Shown here piece by piece: positions 28,072 through 37,428 of a stretch of DNA of 64,000 nucleotides. Under the pieces are notes generated by a model, which saw nothing but the letters and a program-made list of their open reading frames with translations, searched no databases and was not told the DNA's origin. The DNA is from Paragemmobacter kunshanensis (GTDB lineage Bacteria; Pseudomonadota; Alphaproteobacteria; Rhodobacterales; Rhodobacteraceae), in NCBI RefSeq assembly GCF_011059185.1, contig NZ_JAALFE010000012.1, forward strand, positions 40,563 through 104,562, written 5' to 3'. How positions within the stretch are numbered: the first letter of the stretch is position 1; each line of letters starts with the position of its first letter. A program made the position numbers and the translations under genes.

Positions 28072-29057
28072 TCACCGACCTGCCGAAGGTGGAATTGCAC
28101 CTGCATCTGGAAGGCGCGGCGCCGCCCGCCTTCATCCGGGGGCTGGCCAAGGAGAAGAAGGCCGATATCGGCGGCATCTTCGACGAGCGGGGCAATTACA
28201 AATACAAGGACTTCTGGGATTTCCTGAAGGTCTATGAGGCGGCGACCTCGGTGCTGACCAGCCCCGAGGATTATGCGCGGCTGACCTTGGCGGTGCTGGA
28301 GGAAAGTGCTGCGTCGGGGGTGGTTTACAGCGAGACCTTCCTGTCGCCCGATTTCTGCGGCGGGCGGGATGTCGGGGCCTGGCGGGAATACCTGCACGCG
28401 ATGCGCGAGGCGGCGGACAGGGCCGAGCGCGACATGGGGATCACCCTGCGCGGGATCATCACCTGCATCCGGCATTTCGGCCCCGACAAGGCGCGCGAGA
28501 CGGCGCTTTGCGCGGCGGAAACGGCGGGGGATTGGATCGTCGGTTTCGGGATCGCCGGGGATGAGAAGGTGGGCAAGCCCAGGGATTACCTCTGGTCCTT
28601 TGACTGTGCGCGCGAGGCAGGGTTGCGGCTGACGGCGCATGCGGGGGAATGGGGCGGGCCGGACTCGGTGCGCGATGCGGTGCGCGATCTGGGGGTGGAG
28701 CGGATCGGGCATGGCGTGCGGGCCATCGAGGATCTGGCGCTGGTGGATGAACTGGCGGAAAAGGGCATCGTGCTGGAGGTCTGCCCGGGATCGAACATCG
28801 CGCTGGGGATCTATCCCGGCTGGCGGCAGCATCCCATTGGCGAATTGCACCGGCGCGGGGTGAGGGTGACCATCTCGACCGATGATCCGCCCTTCTTTCA
28901 CACCACCATGGCGCGGGAATATGATCGGCTGAATGCCGCCTTCGACTGGGACGAGGGGGTTTTTGACGGCATCGCGCGCACCTCGCTTGACGCGGCCTTC
29001 TGCGATGGCGATACGCGGGAGCGCATCAGGAAGAAGCTGGAGGCCCGGAATGCTTGA
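28068..29057 (+). CDS. add: Adenosine deaminase
   Basis: A 329-residue metal-dependent deaminase (adenosine to inosine). Zinc and catalytic residues are visible in [21 protein letters not shown] (catalytic Glu-like position), ERIGHGVRA and the [10 protein letters not shown] aspartates. Adenine deaminase is close in sequence, but the nucleoside-salvage context favours adenosine. It starts with GTG within the deoB stop (GTGA), and upp begins 8 bp before its stop, so all five genes are probably co-translated. Confidence 0.92.
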   Translation: MITDLPKVELHLHLEGAAPPAFIRGLAKEKKADIGGIFDERGNYKYKDFWDFLKVYEAATSVLTSPEDYARLTLAVLEESAASGVVYSETFLSPDFCGGRDVGAWREYLHAMREAADRAERDMGITLRGIITCIRHFGPDKARETALCAAETAGDWIVGFGIAGDEKVGKPRDYLWSFDCAREAGLRLTAHAGEWGGPDSVRDAVRDLGVERIGHGVRAIEDLALVDELAEKGIVLEVCPGSNIALGIYPGWRQHPIGELHRRGVRVTISTDDPPFFHTTMAREYDRLNAAFDWDEGVFDGIARTSLDAAFCDGDTRERIRKKLEARNA

Positions 29058-29682
29058 CCATCTGACCGTCGTGACCCATCCGCTGGTCCAGCACAAGCTG
29101 ACGCTGATGCGCGAGAAGGACACCTCGACCGCGTCCTTCCGGCAGTTGTTGCGCGAGATCAGCCTGCTTCTGGCCTATGAGGTGACGCGCGAATTGCCGA
29201 TGACGACCAAGCGGATCGAGACGCCGCTTTGCGAGATGGATGCCCCGGCGATCGAGGGCAAGAAGCTGGCGCTGGTGTCGATCCTGCGGGCGGGGAACGG
29301 GCTGTTGGATGGTATCCTGGAACTGATCCCGGCGGCGCGGGTGGGGTTCGTCGGCCTTTATCGCGACCCCGAGACGCTGCAGCCGGTGCAATATTACTGC
29401 AAGCTGCCCGAACAGCTTGAGGATCGGGTGACGATTGTCGTCGATCCGATGCTGGCCACGGGCAATTCCAGCGCGGCGGCGGTGGATCTGATCAAGTCGA
29501 AGGGCGGGCGGAACATCCGGTTCCTGTGCCTTCTGGCCGCGCCCGAAGGCGTGGCGCGGATGCAGGCGGCGCATCCGGATGTGCCCATCGTGACGGCGGC
29601 GCTGGACAGTCATCTGAATGATCACGGTTACATCGTGCCCGGACTAGGCGATGCGGGCGACCGCATGTTCGGCACAAAATAA
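29050..29682 (+). CDS. upp: Uracil phosphoribosyltransferase
   Basis: A 210-residue UPRTase that makes UMP from uracil and PRPP. The PRPP loop [18 protein letters not shown] and the uracil-binding C-terminus [19 protein letters not shown] are canonical, as is the N-terminal [21 protein letters not shown] 29050 overlaps add by 8 bp. It ends the salvage operon; no strong terminator hairpin was seen in the 68 bp after it. Confidence 0.97.
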   Translation: MLDHLTVVTHPLVQHKLTLMREKDTSTASFRQLLREISLLLAYEVTRELPMTTKRIETPLCEMDAPAIEGKKLALVSILRAGNGLLDGILELIPAARVGFVGLYRDPETLQPVQYYCKLPEQLEDRVTIVVDPMLATGNSSAAAVDLIKSKGGRNIRFLCLLAAPEGVARMQAAHPDVPIVTAALDSHLNDHGYIVPGLGDAGDRMFGTK

Positions 29683-29750
29683 AGTAACGGCCCCCCTTTA
29701 CCCGGAAACAATCATCGCGCATTCTGCCCTGACGCTACTGGGGGGTAGTC

Positions 29751-30911
29751 ATGTTCGTGAAGGTTCTGACAGGGGCGATCCTGGCCTCTGTTCTGGGTGC
29801 GCTTGGCGCCCTTGCACAATCCGCTGGTGATATCGGGGGGCCGCGCGAGCTGCCGCCGCCCGGCTTTGCGGGACAGCAATATGTCGATAGCCGGGGCTGC
29901 GTCTTTCTGCGCGCCGGGATGGCGGGGCGGGTGACCTGGGTGCCGCGCGTGGATCGTGACCGGCGGGCGATGTGCGGCTATCCGCCGTCGACCGGCGGGC
30001 GGGCCGTCGCGGCGGCGGAGGCCGCGCCTGCGCCTGCGCCGACCCCTGCGCCTGCGCCTGCACCGCGTCGGGTTGCGGCGGCGGCAGAGCCCCCCGAATC
30101 AAGCTATGTGCCTGCGCCGGTGCGGGTGGCCCGGCCTGCGGCGGCCCCGATGGCGCCCGCAGCGCCGGTGGTGGCGGCCGCGCCCGTTGCCGCGCCCGTG
30201 CCGCGCGCCATGGCGGGCGGGCAGGGGCGGATCGCCTGCAGCACGGCCGCGCCGGTGGCGCAGCGCCTGCCGCTGACGAATGGCGGGACGGTGGTCGTCT
30301 GCACGCGGGGCGATGGCACGCTGGAAGGGCTGCGCGCCCCTGTCTATCCGCCGGGTTCGGCGGTGGGGGCCTCGCTTTCCCCGCCCGAGGGCGCGAGGCT
30401 GGTGCCGCTGGGCCAGCCTGCCGCGATCGGATCGGGCAGCCGCGAGGCGCGGGTGGCCCAGCATTCCGCCCCGGTTCCCAAGGGCTACAAGCCCGCCTGG
30501 GAGGATGACCGGCTGAACCCGCTGCGCGGGGTCGGCACGGCCGAAGGGCAGGCGGCGCAGGACCAGGTCTGGACGCGTGAATTGCCCGCGCGCCAGCAGG
30601 TGGAGGCACCGATGGCGGTGCAGGCCCCTGCCGTGACGCGGTCAACGAAATCGGCCCCGGCAGAGGCCGCGCCGCGGGCGGCGGCGGGTGGGATCTTCGT
30701 GCAGGTGGGCAGTTTCGGCGTGCCTGCCAATGCGGCGGGGGCTTCGTCCCGGCTGGCTGCGCTGGGCCTGCCGGTGGCGCTGTCGAAGGGGCGGATCGGG
30801 GGCAAGGCGGTGCAGGTCGTGCTGGCCGGGCCGTTTGGATCGGCTGCCGATGCGCAGGCGGCCCTGCGCGCGGCGCGGGGTGCGGGCTTCGGGGATGCCT
30901 TCCTGCGCTGA
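29751..30911 (+). CDS. Exported SPOR-domain protein
   Basis: A 386-residue protein with a signal peptide (FVKVLTGAILASVLGALGALA then Q), a short Cys-containing N-domain (GQQYVDSRGCVFLRAG and RRAMCGYPPS), a long Ala/Pro-rich linker (including an AP repeat at about 90-105) and a C-terminal SPOR domain (about 315-386: GGIFVQVGSFGVPANAAGAS). SPOR domains bind denuded septal peptidoglycan, so a role at the division site or in the envelope is likely. GGGGGGTAG precedes ATG 29751. Confidence 0.9.
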   Translation: MFVKVLTGAILASVLGALGALAQSAGDIGGPRELPPPGFAGQQYVDSRGCVFLRAGMAGRVTWVPRVDRDRRAMCGYPPSTGGRAVAAAEAAPAPAPTPAPAPAPRRVAAAAEPPESSYVPAPVRVARPAAAPMAPAAPVVAAAPVAAPVPRAMAGGQGRIACSTAAPVAQRLPLTNGGTVVVCTRGDGTLEGLRAPVYPPGSAVGASLSPPEGARLVPLGQPAAIGSGSREARVAQHSAPVPKGYKPAWEDDRLNPLRGVGTAEGQAAQDQVWTRELPARQQVEAPMAVQAPAVTRSTKSAPAEAAPRAAAGGIFVQVGSFGVPANAAGASSRLAALGLPVALSKGRIGGKAVQVVLAGPFGSAADAQAALRAARGAGFGDAFLR

Positions 30912-30936
30912 AGCCGGGCGGCGGTGACGGCGGGGG

Positions 30937-31953
30937 TCAGTCGCAGGTGGCCTGCAGGCTGGCCCAATCCTCGGCATTGAGCAATTCGCGGGGCGTGCCG
31001 CCGCGATAGGGATCGGCCTCGATCAGGCCGAGGGTGGTTTCGCCTGTGGGATCCAGCGCATAGCCATAGGCGGTAGAGGACAGCGCCGCGCTGTCGAAGG
31101 CGGCGAGAAGCGCGTCATCCGCCGGGCGCGGGCGCGCTGCGGCGAGGAAAGTTTCGCCGTAGCGATCAAGTGCCGCTTCGGGCAGGGTGCCGGTGGTCAG
31201 CAGGCGCACGGTGGCGGCAAAGCCCGCATGGCGCAGGATCGGCAGGAGCGGATCATCCGTCCCGGCGCGCAGGGTTTCGGCCAGGGCAAAGCCCGCGGGC
31301 ACATCCGGGCCAGGCGCATCCTTCAGCATCGGCAGGCCGAGAAGCAGGATATTGCCCGGCAGGCTGGCGGCCTGGGGCAAGGCCTCGGGCAGGATGACGA
31401 GTTGCACGCCACTGCCGCCGAACAGCCTTTCGGACAGGAGCGCAAGCGCGCGGTCACCCAGGGGCGTGTGACAGGCGGGCCCGGTGAGGCGCGACAGATC
31501 CTGCAGGGCGGCGGCCCCGATCTGCGCCCGCGTGGCCGTGGGCAGGACCGAGGCGGTATGGCGGACCAGCGCATCGGGCAGGAAGAAGGCCCCGACGGCC
31601 AGGATCGCCAGGGTCGCGCCGCCCAGCAGGCTGCCGCGCAGGCGGCCCGGGCGGGGGCGGGCGCGGACCAGCGCGCCGCGCACGGTTTCCAGCGCGGCGA
31701 TCATGTCGGGATCGTCGATTTCCAGCGTTTCATCGCTGTCGGCCCCGGGGCCATAGAGGGCGGGCAGGGAGCCCGGGTTCAGCCGCTCTACCGCTGGCAG
31801 CGACCAGTGGCTGAGGGCAAGTTCGGTGCGGGGATCGTTCAGGACAAGCGTCGCCTCGCGGAAGGCCACGACGACTTCGCGCCGCTGGGCATCGGGCATT
31901 TCCCGCCAGAGGCCCGGGCTTTCCAGCCTCTGGTATTTCTTCAGCGCTGTCAT
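30937..31953 (-). CDS. Conserved membrane protein with possible degenerate M48-like domain
   Basis: A 338-residue protein with a cytoplasmic N-domain (about 1-105), one membrane helix (about 108-128, LLGGATLAILAVGAFFLPDA) and a C-domain. The stretch QLVILPEALPQAASLPGNIL then LLGLPML resembles the strand before the active site in M48 peptidases, but there is no HExxH, so it would be inactive. That link is weak and is inference only. It is convergent with the SPOR gene, whose stop lies 25 bp away. Confidence 0.75.
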   Translation of the reverse strand: MTALKKYQRLESPGLWREMPDAQRREVVVAFREATLVLNDPRTELALSHWSLPAVERLNPGSLPALYGPGADSDETLEIDDPDMIAALETVRGALVRARPRPGRLRGSLLGGATLAILAVGAFFLPDALVRHTASVLPTATRAQIGAAALQDLSRLTGPACHTPLGDRALALLSERLFGGSGVQLVILPEALPQAASLPGNILLLGLPMLKDAPGPDVPAGFALAETLRAGTDDPLLPILRHAGFAATVRLLTTGTLPEAALDRYGETFLAAARPRPADDALLAAFDSAALSSTAYGYALDPTGETTLGLIEADPYRGGTPRELLNAEDWASLQATCD

Positions 31954-32094
31954 GCGCGGGTTCTGCCTCGGCTCGGCTTGGTTTCCTTGGGCGGAACGTT
32001 AGCGCAGCGCCTGTGCCGCCACAAGCGAAGGGGGGCGATTTGCCCGGCTTGACCCCGTCGCCGCCGCTTCGTTTCACGCCCCTGCGCGGGGGGA

Positions 32095-32215
32095 TCGGTG
32101 GAAGCTGGGTATTTGGGCCGAGACGAAGGCAGGTCTCTTCGTTTCGGGTTCAAATACCCCGGGGGTGAGCCCGCAGGGCGAGGGGGCTGGCCCCCTTTGC
32201 ATGGCCGGTCGCAAG
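32095..32215. repeat. GGTATTTGGGCC-type palindrome
   Basis: GGTATTTGGGCCGAGACGAAG at about 32107-32127 is followed by its near-inverse (CTTCGTTTCGGGTTCAAATACC region, 32136-32158) and by CCGGGGGTGAGCCC and GGGGGCTGGCCCCC. It belongs to the palindromic family at 49768 and lies directly after the acyl-CoA ligase gene. Confidence 0.75.
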
Positions 32216-32222
32216 CGCGCGG

Positions 32223-33851
32223 TCAGGCCTTTTCCATCAGCTTCGCCACGGCGCGGAGTTCGAATTTCTGGATCTTGCCGGTGGAGGTTTTGGGCAGGTC
32301 GGCAAAGACCACATGTTTCGGGGTCTTGAACCCGGCAAGGCGTTCGCGGCAGAAGGCGATGAGGTCTTTTTCCGTGACGCTCTGCCCCGGTTTCAACTCG
32401 ACGAAGGCGCAGGGGACTTCGCCCCATTTCTCGTCCGGTTTGGCGACCACCGCGCAGAGGAGGACGGCGGGGTGGTGCATGAGGACGCCCTCCACCTCGA
32501 CCGAGGACACATTCTCGCCGCCGGAGATGATGATGTCCTTGGCGCGGTCGGTGATCTTGATGTAGCCGTCGGGGTGCTGGAACGCGATGTCGCCGGAGCG
32601 GAACCAGCCGCCCTTGAAGGCCTCTCGCGTGGCCTGCGGGTTCTTGTAATAGCCCTTCATCACCATGTTGCCGCGCATGGCAATCTCGCCCAGATGCGCG
32701 CCGTCGCGGGGGACGGGGTTGCCGTTCGTGTCATGGACTTCCGCGCCTTCGAGCATGGGCATGGCGACGCCGGTGCGGGCCTTGTAGGCGGCGCGGTCGT
32801 CTTTCGTGGCGCCGTCCCATTCGTCGCGCCATGTGCATTCGGTGGCGGGGCCGTAGGTTTCGGTCAGGCCGTAGACTTGGGTGACGTTGAAGCCCAGGGG
32901 TTCGAAGGCGGCGAGCGTGGCGGCAGGGGGCGGAGCGCCGGCGGTGAAGACCTCGACGATGTGGGAGAAGGGGCGGCGGTCGGTTTCGGGGGCGTTGATG
33001 ATGGTGTTCAGCACGATGGGCGCGCCGCCGAAATGGGTGACGCCTTCGTCGGCGATGGCGTCGTAGATGGCCTTGGCCGTGATGTCGCGGCAGCAGACGA
33101 GGGTGCCGGCGAGGATGGGCGTCATCCAGGTATGCGTCCAGCCGTTGCAGTGGAAGAGCGGCACGATGGTCAGGTAGACGGGGTGCAGCACCATGCGCCA
33201 TGACAGGATGTTGGCGGTGGCGGACAGGTAGGCGCCGCGGTGGTGGTAGACCACGCCTTTGGGGCGTCCGGTGGTGCCGGAGGTGTAGTTGATGGCGATG
33301 GATTCCCATTCATCCTCGGGCATCACCCAGGGGGCGCTCGGGTCGCCTTCGGCGAGGAGGGCGTCGTAGGTCAGGTAATGGCCCGAGGGGGTGAAGCCTT
33401 CGTCCACCACCTCGATGATCTGGGGGGCGGGGCCTTCCATGCGTTTGATGGCCTCTTCCGCCAGCGGCAGGAAGGCCGTGTCGCACAGCACGATCTTGGC
33501 GCCTGCATGGCCGAAGATATAGGCCACGGTATCGGCATCAAGGCGGGTGTTGATCGTGTTCAGGATCGCGCCCGCGGCGGGGACGGCGAAATGCGCCACG
33601 GCCTGCGGCGGGATATTGGGCAGGAGGGTGGCGACCACATCGCCCGGCGCGATGCCTCGGCGGGCGAGGGAGGAGGCGAGGCGGCTGACCTGTTCGGCAT
33701 AGGCGGCATAGGTCAGGCGCGTGGATTTCCAGACCACTGCCAGACGGTTCGCGTGGATGTCGGCCGCGCGTTTCAGGAAGGAGAGCGGCGTCAGCGGCAC
33801 ATGGTTCGCCGCGCATTTTTCCAGCCCCGTTTCATCCGCCAGCCAGCCCAT
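32223..33851 (-). CDS. Acyl-CoA synthetase (AMP-forming, DmdB/AlkK-like)
   Basis: A 542-residue AMP-dependent acyl-CoA ligase. It has the P-loop INYTSGTTGRPKGVVYHHRG, QVYGLTETYGPATEC, the WFRSGDIAFQHPDGYI hinge and the catalytic Lys in LPKTSTGKIQKFELR. Sequence style fits medium-chain or methylmercaptopropionate-type ligases common in Rhodobacteraceae; the exact substrate cannot be told. The start at 33851 (MGWLADETGLEKCAANHVPL) matches this subgroup. It is divergent from the DMT transporter, with 106 bp between them. Confidence 0.93.
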   Translation of the reverse strand: MGWLADETGLEKCAANHVPLTPLSFLKRAADIHANRLAVVWKSTRLTYAAYAEQVSRLASSLARRGIAPGDVVATLLPNIPPQAVAHFAVPAAGAILNTINTRLDADTVAYIFGHAGAKIVLCDTAFLPLAEEAIKRMEGPAPQIIEVVDEGFTPSGHYLTYDALLAEGDPSAPWVMPEDEWESIAINYTSGTTGRPKGVVYHHRGAYLSATANILSWRMVLHPVYLTIVPLFHCNGWTHTWMTPILAGTLVCCRDITAKAIYDAIADEGVTHFGGAPIVLNTIINAPETDRRPFSHIVEVFTAGAPPPAATLAAFEPLGFNVTQVYGLTETYGPATECTWRDEWDGATKDDRAAYKARTGVAMPMLEGAEVHDTNGNPVPRDGAHLGEIAMRGNMVMKGYYKNPQATREAFKGGWFRSGDIAFQHPDGYIKITDRAKDIIISGGENVSSVEVEGVLMHHPAVLLCAVVAKPDEKWGEVPCAFVELKPGQSVTEKDLIAFCRERLAGFKTPKHVVFADLPKTSTGKIQKFELRAVAKLMEKA

Positions 33852-33957
33852 TCCGTCCCCCTTCCCGGTTTATCGCCCGTTCATGTCGCTTTCGGGCGCG
33901 CAAGGGGGAAGGTAGCAGGCTTCACACAGGAAGCGAGAGGGAGGAACGGGCATTTCC

Positions 33958-34875
33958 ATGGGCAATTCCGACAGGACATTGGCGGCGGCAGGGTTGATCC
34001 TTGTCTATGCCATGGTGATCGGCTTCACCGACAATTACGTGCGGGTCATCGCCGCCGAGGCGGGGCTGTGGCAGTTCCACCTGACGCGCAGCCTGATGGC
34101 GGCGGTGCTGCTGGGGCTGGCGATGGTGCCGCTGGGGCTGCGCCTGCGCCCGCAGCGCTGGGGCGCGGTGGTGGCGCGATCGTCGATCCATGGGGCGGCG
34201 ATGGTGATCTATTTCGGGGCACTGGCCTTTCTGGATGTGGCGCTGGTGGCGGCGGGGCTGTTCACCGCGCCGATCTGGGTGCTGCTGATTTCGCGGTTCG
34301 TCTATGGCCATGCCATCGGGCCGGTGCGGATCGTGGCGGTGATCCTGGGTTTCCTGGGCGTGGTGCTGGTGCTGGGGCCCGAGGCCTTGGCGGGCGCGTC
34401 GCTGCCCGCGGTGCTGCCGGTGCTGGCGGGGGCCATGTATGCGATGGGCAATATCGCGACGCGGGAATGGTGCGCGGGGGAAAGTGCCGAGACACTGCTG
34501 GCGGGGTTCTTTGCGGCGCTGGGCGTGATTGGCGCGGTGGGGATGGCGGTTCTGTGGATGCTGCCGCTGGCCGTGCCCGAGGGGGCGGACGGGTTCCTGC
34601 AGCGCGGGCCGGTCTGGCCTTCGGCGACCTTCTATTTCTGGACCTTCGTGCAGGCGGCGGGATCGTTGATCGGGGTGGGGATGATGATCCGGGCCTATCA
34701 GATCACCGAGGCATCGAAGGCGAGCGTGCTGGAATATGTGATCCTGCCGGCCTCGGCCTTCTGGACATGGGTGCTGTGGGGCACGGGGCTGGCGCCGCTG
34801 GCCGCTTTGGGGATGGTGCTGATCGTGGCGGCAGGGTCGATGATCGCGCTGCGGGCGAAGGCGGTGGAGGGGTAG
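33958..34875 (+). CDS. DMT superfamily (EamA) transporter
   Basis: A 305-residue inner-membrane protein with about ten helices arranged as two EamA repeats (first about 10-140, second about 155-295). The second-half start GAMYAMGNIATREW and the helix-end VLVLGPEALAG are typical. Such proteins export metabolites or amino acids; the substrate is unknown. GGAGGAA lies about 10-12 bases upstream of ATG 33958. It is followed by a double palindrome and the convergent tdk. Confidence 0.9.
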   Translation: MGNSDRTLAAAGLILVYAMVIGFTDNYVRVIAAEAGLWQFHLTRSLMAAVLLGLAMVPLGLRLRPQRWGAVVARSSIHGAAMVIYFGALAFLDVALVAAGLFTAPIWVLLISRFVYGHAIGPVRIVAVILGFLGVVLVLGPEALAGASLPAVLPVLAGAMYAMGNIATREWCAGESAETLLAGFFAALGVIGAVGMAVLWMLPLAVPEGADGFLQRGPVWPSATFYFWTFVQAAGSLIGVGMMIRAYQITEASKASVLEYVILPASAFWTWVLWGTGLAPLAALGMVLIVAAGSMIALRAKAVEG

Positions 34876-34950
34876 GGGGCAGGCACCCTGGGGGTGTCTG
34901 CGGGGCGAGGGTCGCCTTGAGAGATGCGGTTCTGGCCGGTTGGGGGGGGA

Positions 34951-34994
34951 CAAAAATCTTCGAAGATTTTTGCAAATTTCTTCGAAGAAATTTG
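34951..34994. terminator. Two adjacent TTCGAA-centred palindromes between convergent genes
   Basis: 34951-34972 has 11-bp arms beginning CAAAAATCTTC, and 34973-34994 has 11-bp arms beginning CAAATTTCTTC; both are perfect and centred on TTCGAA, and both end in runs of T on each strand. They lie between the 3' ends of the DMT transporter and tdk, so a bidirectional terminator role is reasonable. Confidence 0.65.
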
Positions 34995-34998
34995 GGGG

Positions 34999-35580
34999 TC
35001 AGGGATCGCCCACCGCTTCGCGCCAGTGTTTGCGGCAGAGGCTGACATAGGTTTCGTTGCCGCCGATCACCACCTGTTCGCCTGCCGTCAGCGCGCGGCC
35101 ATCCGGGCCGCGGCGGATGACCATGGTGGCCTTCTTTCCGCAATGGCAGATCGTGCGGACCTCGCGCATTTCATCGGCCCAGGCGAGCAGGGCGGCGGAG
35201 CCGGGGAAGAGGTTGCCCTGGAAATCCACGCGCAGGCCGTAGCACATGACGGGGACCTTGAGATCGTCCACGGCGCGGGCGAGTTGCCAGACCTGATCCT
35301 TGGACAGGAATTGCGCTTCGTCGACAAAGACGCAGGCGACGGGGCCTTTCCCGAGGCGCTGGCTGATCTTTTCGAACATGTCCTCGCCGGGGGCGAAGGT
35401 ATCGGCCTCCTCGCCGATGCCGATGCGCGAGGCGATGCGGCCTTCGCCCGCGCGGTTGTCGAATTGGGCGGTGATCAGGTAGGTGGCCATGCCGCCTTCG
35501 CGGTAGTTGTGCGAGGCCTGCAGGAGCAGGGTCGATTTGCCCGCGTTCATGGTGGAGTAGTGGAAGTAGAGCTTGGCCAT
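34999..35580 (-). CDS. tdk: Thymidine kinase
   Basis: A 193-residue type-II thymidine kinase that phosphorylates thymidine with ATP. The P-loop is YSTMNAGKSTLLLQ, the catalytic Glu lies in VFVDEAQFL, zinc Cys residues are in ICHCGKKAT and SLCRKHW, and the lasso-domain Tyr is in GGNETYVSLC. It complements the salvage operon at 25174. It is transcribed alone, convergent with the DMT transporter. Confidence 0.96.
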   Translation of the reverse strand: MAKLYFHYSTMNAGKSTLLLQASHNYREGGMATYLITAQFDNRAGEGRIASRIGIGEEADTFAPGEDMFEKISQRLGKGPVACVFVDEAQFLSKDQVWQLARAVDDLKVPVMCYGLRVDFQGNLFPGSAALLAWADEMREVRTICHCGKKATMVIRRGPDGRALTAGEQVVIGGNETYVSLCRKHWREAVGDP

Positions 35581-35690
35581 GGGCCGGGATTAGCGCAAAG
35601 GCGCGGGCAAGGCTAGGGGTGGCAAGCGCCGGGGGGGCAACGGCCCCCCGGACCCCCCATGGGGGACGATTTGTGAACGGATGAAGGGGG

Positions 35691-37097
35691 TTAGCCCCTG
35701 CGTCCCGCGCCCTGCTGGCGCGGTTTGCCACCATTGCCGGAGCGGGTGGGCGCGCCGCCGCCGCCCATCGGGCGGGCGGGTTTGGCGCCCGGCTTTGGCT
35801 GGGGTTTCGGGGCCTGCGACTGGTGTTCGGGGCGCTGGCCCTGGGGTTTGCCCTGCGGGCGCGCGCCCTGGGGTTTCTGGCCCTGCGGTTTCTGGCCGGG
35901 GCGGCCGCCGCCGGGGCGCTGGCCGCGGTTCTGGCCGGGCTTGGGCGCGGCTGCCACGATATCGGCCGCCCAGGGCGCGCCGCCGATCACCGGGATCTGC
36001 TTTTTCAGAACCTTTTCAATGGCCTGAAGTTCCCCCATCTCGGCCGGGGCGCAGAAGGCGACGGCATTCCCCTCGGCCCCCGCGCGCGCCGTGCGGCCGA
36101 TGCGGTGGACATAGTTTTCCGGCACATTGGGCAGGTCGTAGTTGTAGACATGGCGCACGCCGGGAATGTCGATCCCCCGCGCGGCGACATCGGTGGCCAC
36201 GAGGACATCGAGTTCGTTGTTGCGGAATTCCGTGAGCGTGCGGTCGCGCTGGTTCTGGCTTTTGTTGCCGTGGATGGAGCCGACCTTGAAGCCCCATTGC
36301 GCCAGCAATTTGCAAAGCTTTTCAGAGCCATGCTTGGTGCGGCCGAAGACCAGCGCCTGTTCGCCGGGATGTTTCTTGAGATACTCCTCCAGCAGTTTCG
36401 CCTTGTCGCCATTGGGGATGAAATGCACCCCCTGCACGATCTTTTCGGCGGGTTTGCCCGGGGGGGCCACCTGCACGCGGACGGGGTCGCGGAGATAGGT
36501 TCCGGCGATCTCCTCGATATCCTTGGGCATCGTGGCGGAGAAGAGAAGTGTCTGTCTTTTCAGGGGGATATGCTTGGCGATCTTCCGCAGCGCATGGATG
36601 AAGCCCATGTCGAGCATGTGGTCGGCCTCATCCAACACCAGATAGCCCGTGTTCTGCAGCGAGACATCGCCGCGTTCCAGCAGGTCGATCAGGCGACCCG
36701 GCGTGGCGACCAGCACATCGGCGCCGCGCGCCAGCGCCATGGCCTGCCGGTTGAGCGAGGCGCCGCCCACGACGGTGACGACCTTGACGGGCGTGCCTTT
36801 GGTGAAAATCGTAAGGTTATCAGAGATTTGCGTGACAAGCTCACGCGTGGGCGCAAGGATCAGGGCGCGCACGTTGCGCGGGCCCGGCGGGTGGCCGATA
36901 TCCAGCAGGCGGTGCAGAAGCGGCAGGCCGAAGGCCGCCGTCTTGCCGGTGCCGGTTTGCGCCAGACCCATCAGGTCACGGCCCTGCATGACATGGGGAA
37001 TGGCCTGAACCTGAATCGGCGTGGGCTGTTTGAGGGTGGTTTTTTCCAAGGCTTTCAAAAGCTTGGGCGAAAGGCCGAGATCGGCGAAGCTGGTCAT
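35691..37097 (-). CDS. rhlE: DEAD-box RNA helicase (RhlE-like)
   Basis: A 468-residue DEAD-box helicase. The Q motif (TPIQVQAIPHV), motif I (AQTGTGKTAAF), Ia PTRELVTQI, motif II VLDEADHMLDMGF, motif III FSATMP and motif VI HRIGRTARAG are all present. From about residue 385 the tail is a Gly/Pro/Gln/Arg/Lys-rich low-complexity RNA-binding extension. It is expected to act in ribosome assembly or mRNA decay. ATG 37097 (MTSFADLGL) matches the family start; an in-frame ATG at 37124 would add nine residues. Confidence 0.93.
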   Translation of the reverse strand: MTSFADLGLSPKLLKALEKTTLKQPTPIQVQAIPHVMQGRDLMGLAQTGTGKTAAFGLPLLHRLLDIGHPPGPRNVRALILAPTRELVTQISDNLTIFTKGTPVKVVTVVGGASLNRQAMALARGADVLVATPGRLIDLLERGDVSLQNTGYLVLDEADHMLDMGFIHALRKIAKHIPLKRQTLLFSATMPKDIEEIAGTYLRDPVRVQVAPPGKPAEKIVQGVHFIPNGDKAKLLEEYLKKHPGEQALVFGRTKHGSEKLCKLLAQWGFKVGSIHGNKSQNQRDRTLTEFRNNELDVLVATDVAARGIDIPGVRHVYNYDLPNVPENYVHRIGRTARAGAEGNAVAFCAPAEMGELQAIEKVLKKQIPVIGGAPWAADIVAAAPKPGQNRGQRPGGGRPGQKPQGQKPQGARPQGKPQGQRPEHQSQAPKPQPKPGAKPARPMGGGGAPTRSGNGGKPRQQGAGRRG

Positions 37098-37428
37098 GTG
37101 ATATGTCTTTCCGGCCCGTTTCATGGGCCAAGGGGGCCGCAGCAAGGGCGGCCGGTGGCAGGGATGCGCCGATTGCACGGCGCGGAACCCCTGCGTGAAG
37201 GTGGGAACCTGTGGCCCGATCCGGCTCCCCTTATGGGGCTGCTCACGCGGCAGCGGAGGGCGGGCGTGAGGGGCAGATGGGGGTTTTCGGGCCGGAAGTC
37301 AACCGTTCAGCCGCGCAGTGCAGCCGGGCAGTGCAGCCGGGCATATGCACGGGGCGGGCGCTGGGGCAGGGGTTGGTTAACGGTTCTCTGGCAGGGTGGG
37401 GCCTTGTCTGGGCGAGGGAGGCTGGCGG
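37098..37428. other. Spacer between divergent rhlE and brnA-like genes
   Basis: These 331 bp hold no gene that I recognise. They contain GCAGTGCAGCCGG repeated in tandem at about 37315-37341 and GGTTGGTTAACGGTT at about 37370-37384. No clear promoter can be assigned. Confidence 0.5.

Noticed and set aside
34966-34975. TTTGCAAA-like string before tdk
   Set aside because: It arises at the junction of two perfect palindromes at the 3' ends of convergent genes, not in a promoter, so it is probably coincidental.
36305-36320. ATTTGCAAAG string inside rhlE
   Set aside because: It lies in the middle of coding sequence and reads as normal codons; no reason to call it an operator.
37315-37384. GCAGTGCAGCCGG tandem and GGTTAACGG as regulatory sites
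   Set aside because: A similar string occurs near 14690, but neither site has consistent spacing or a matching known regulator motif.
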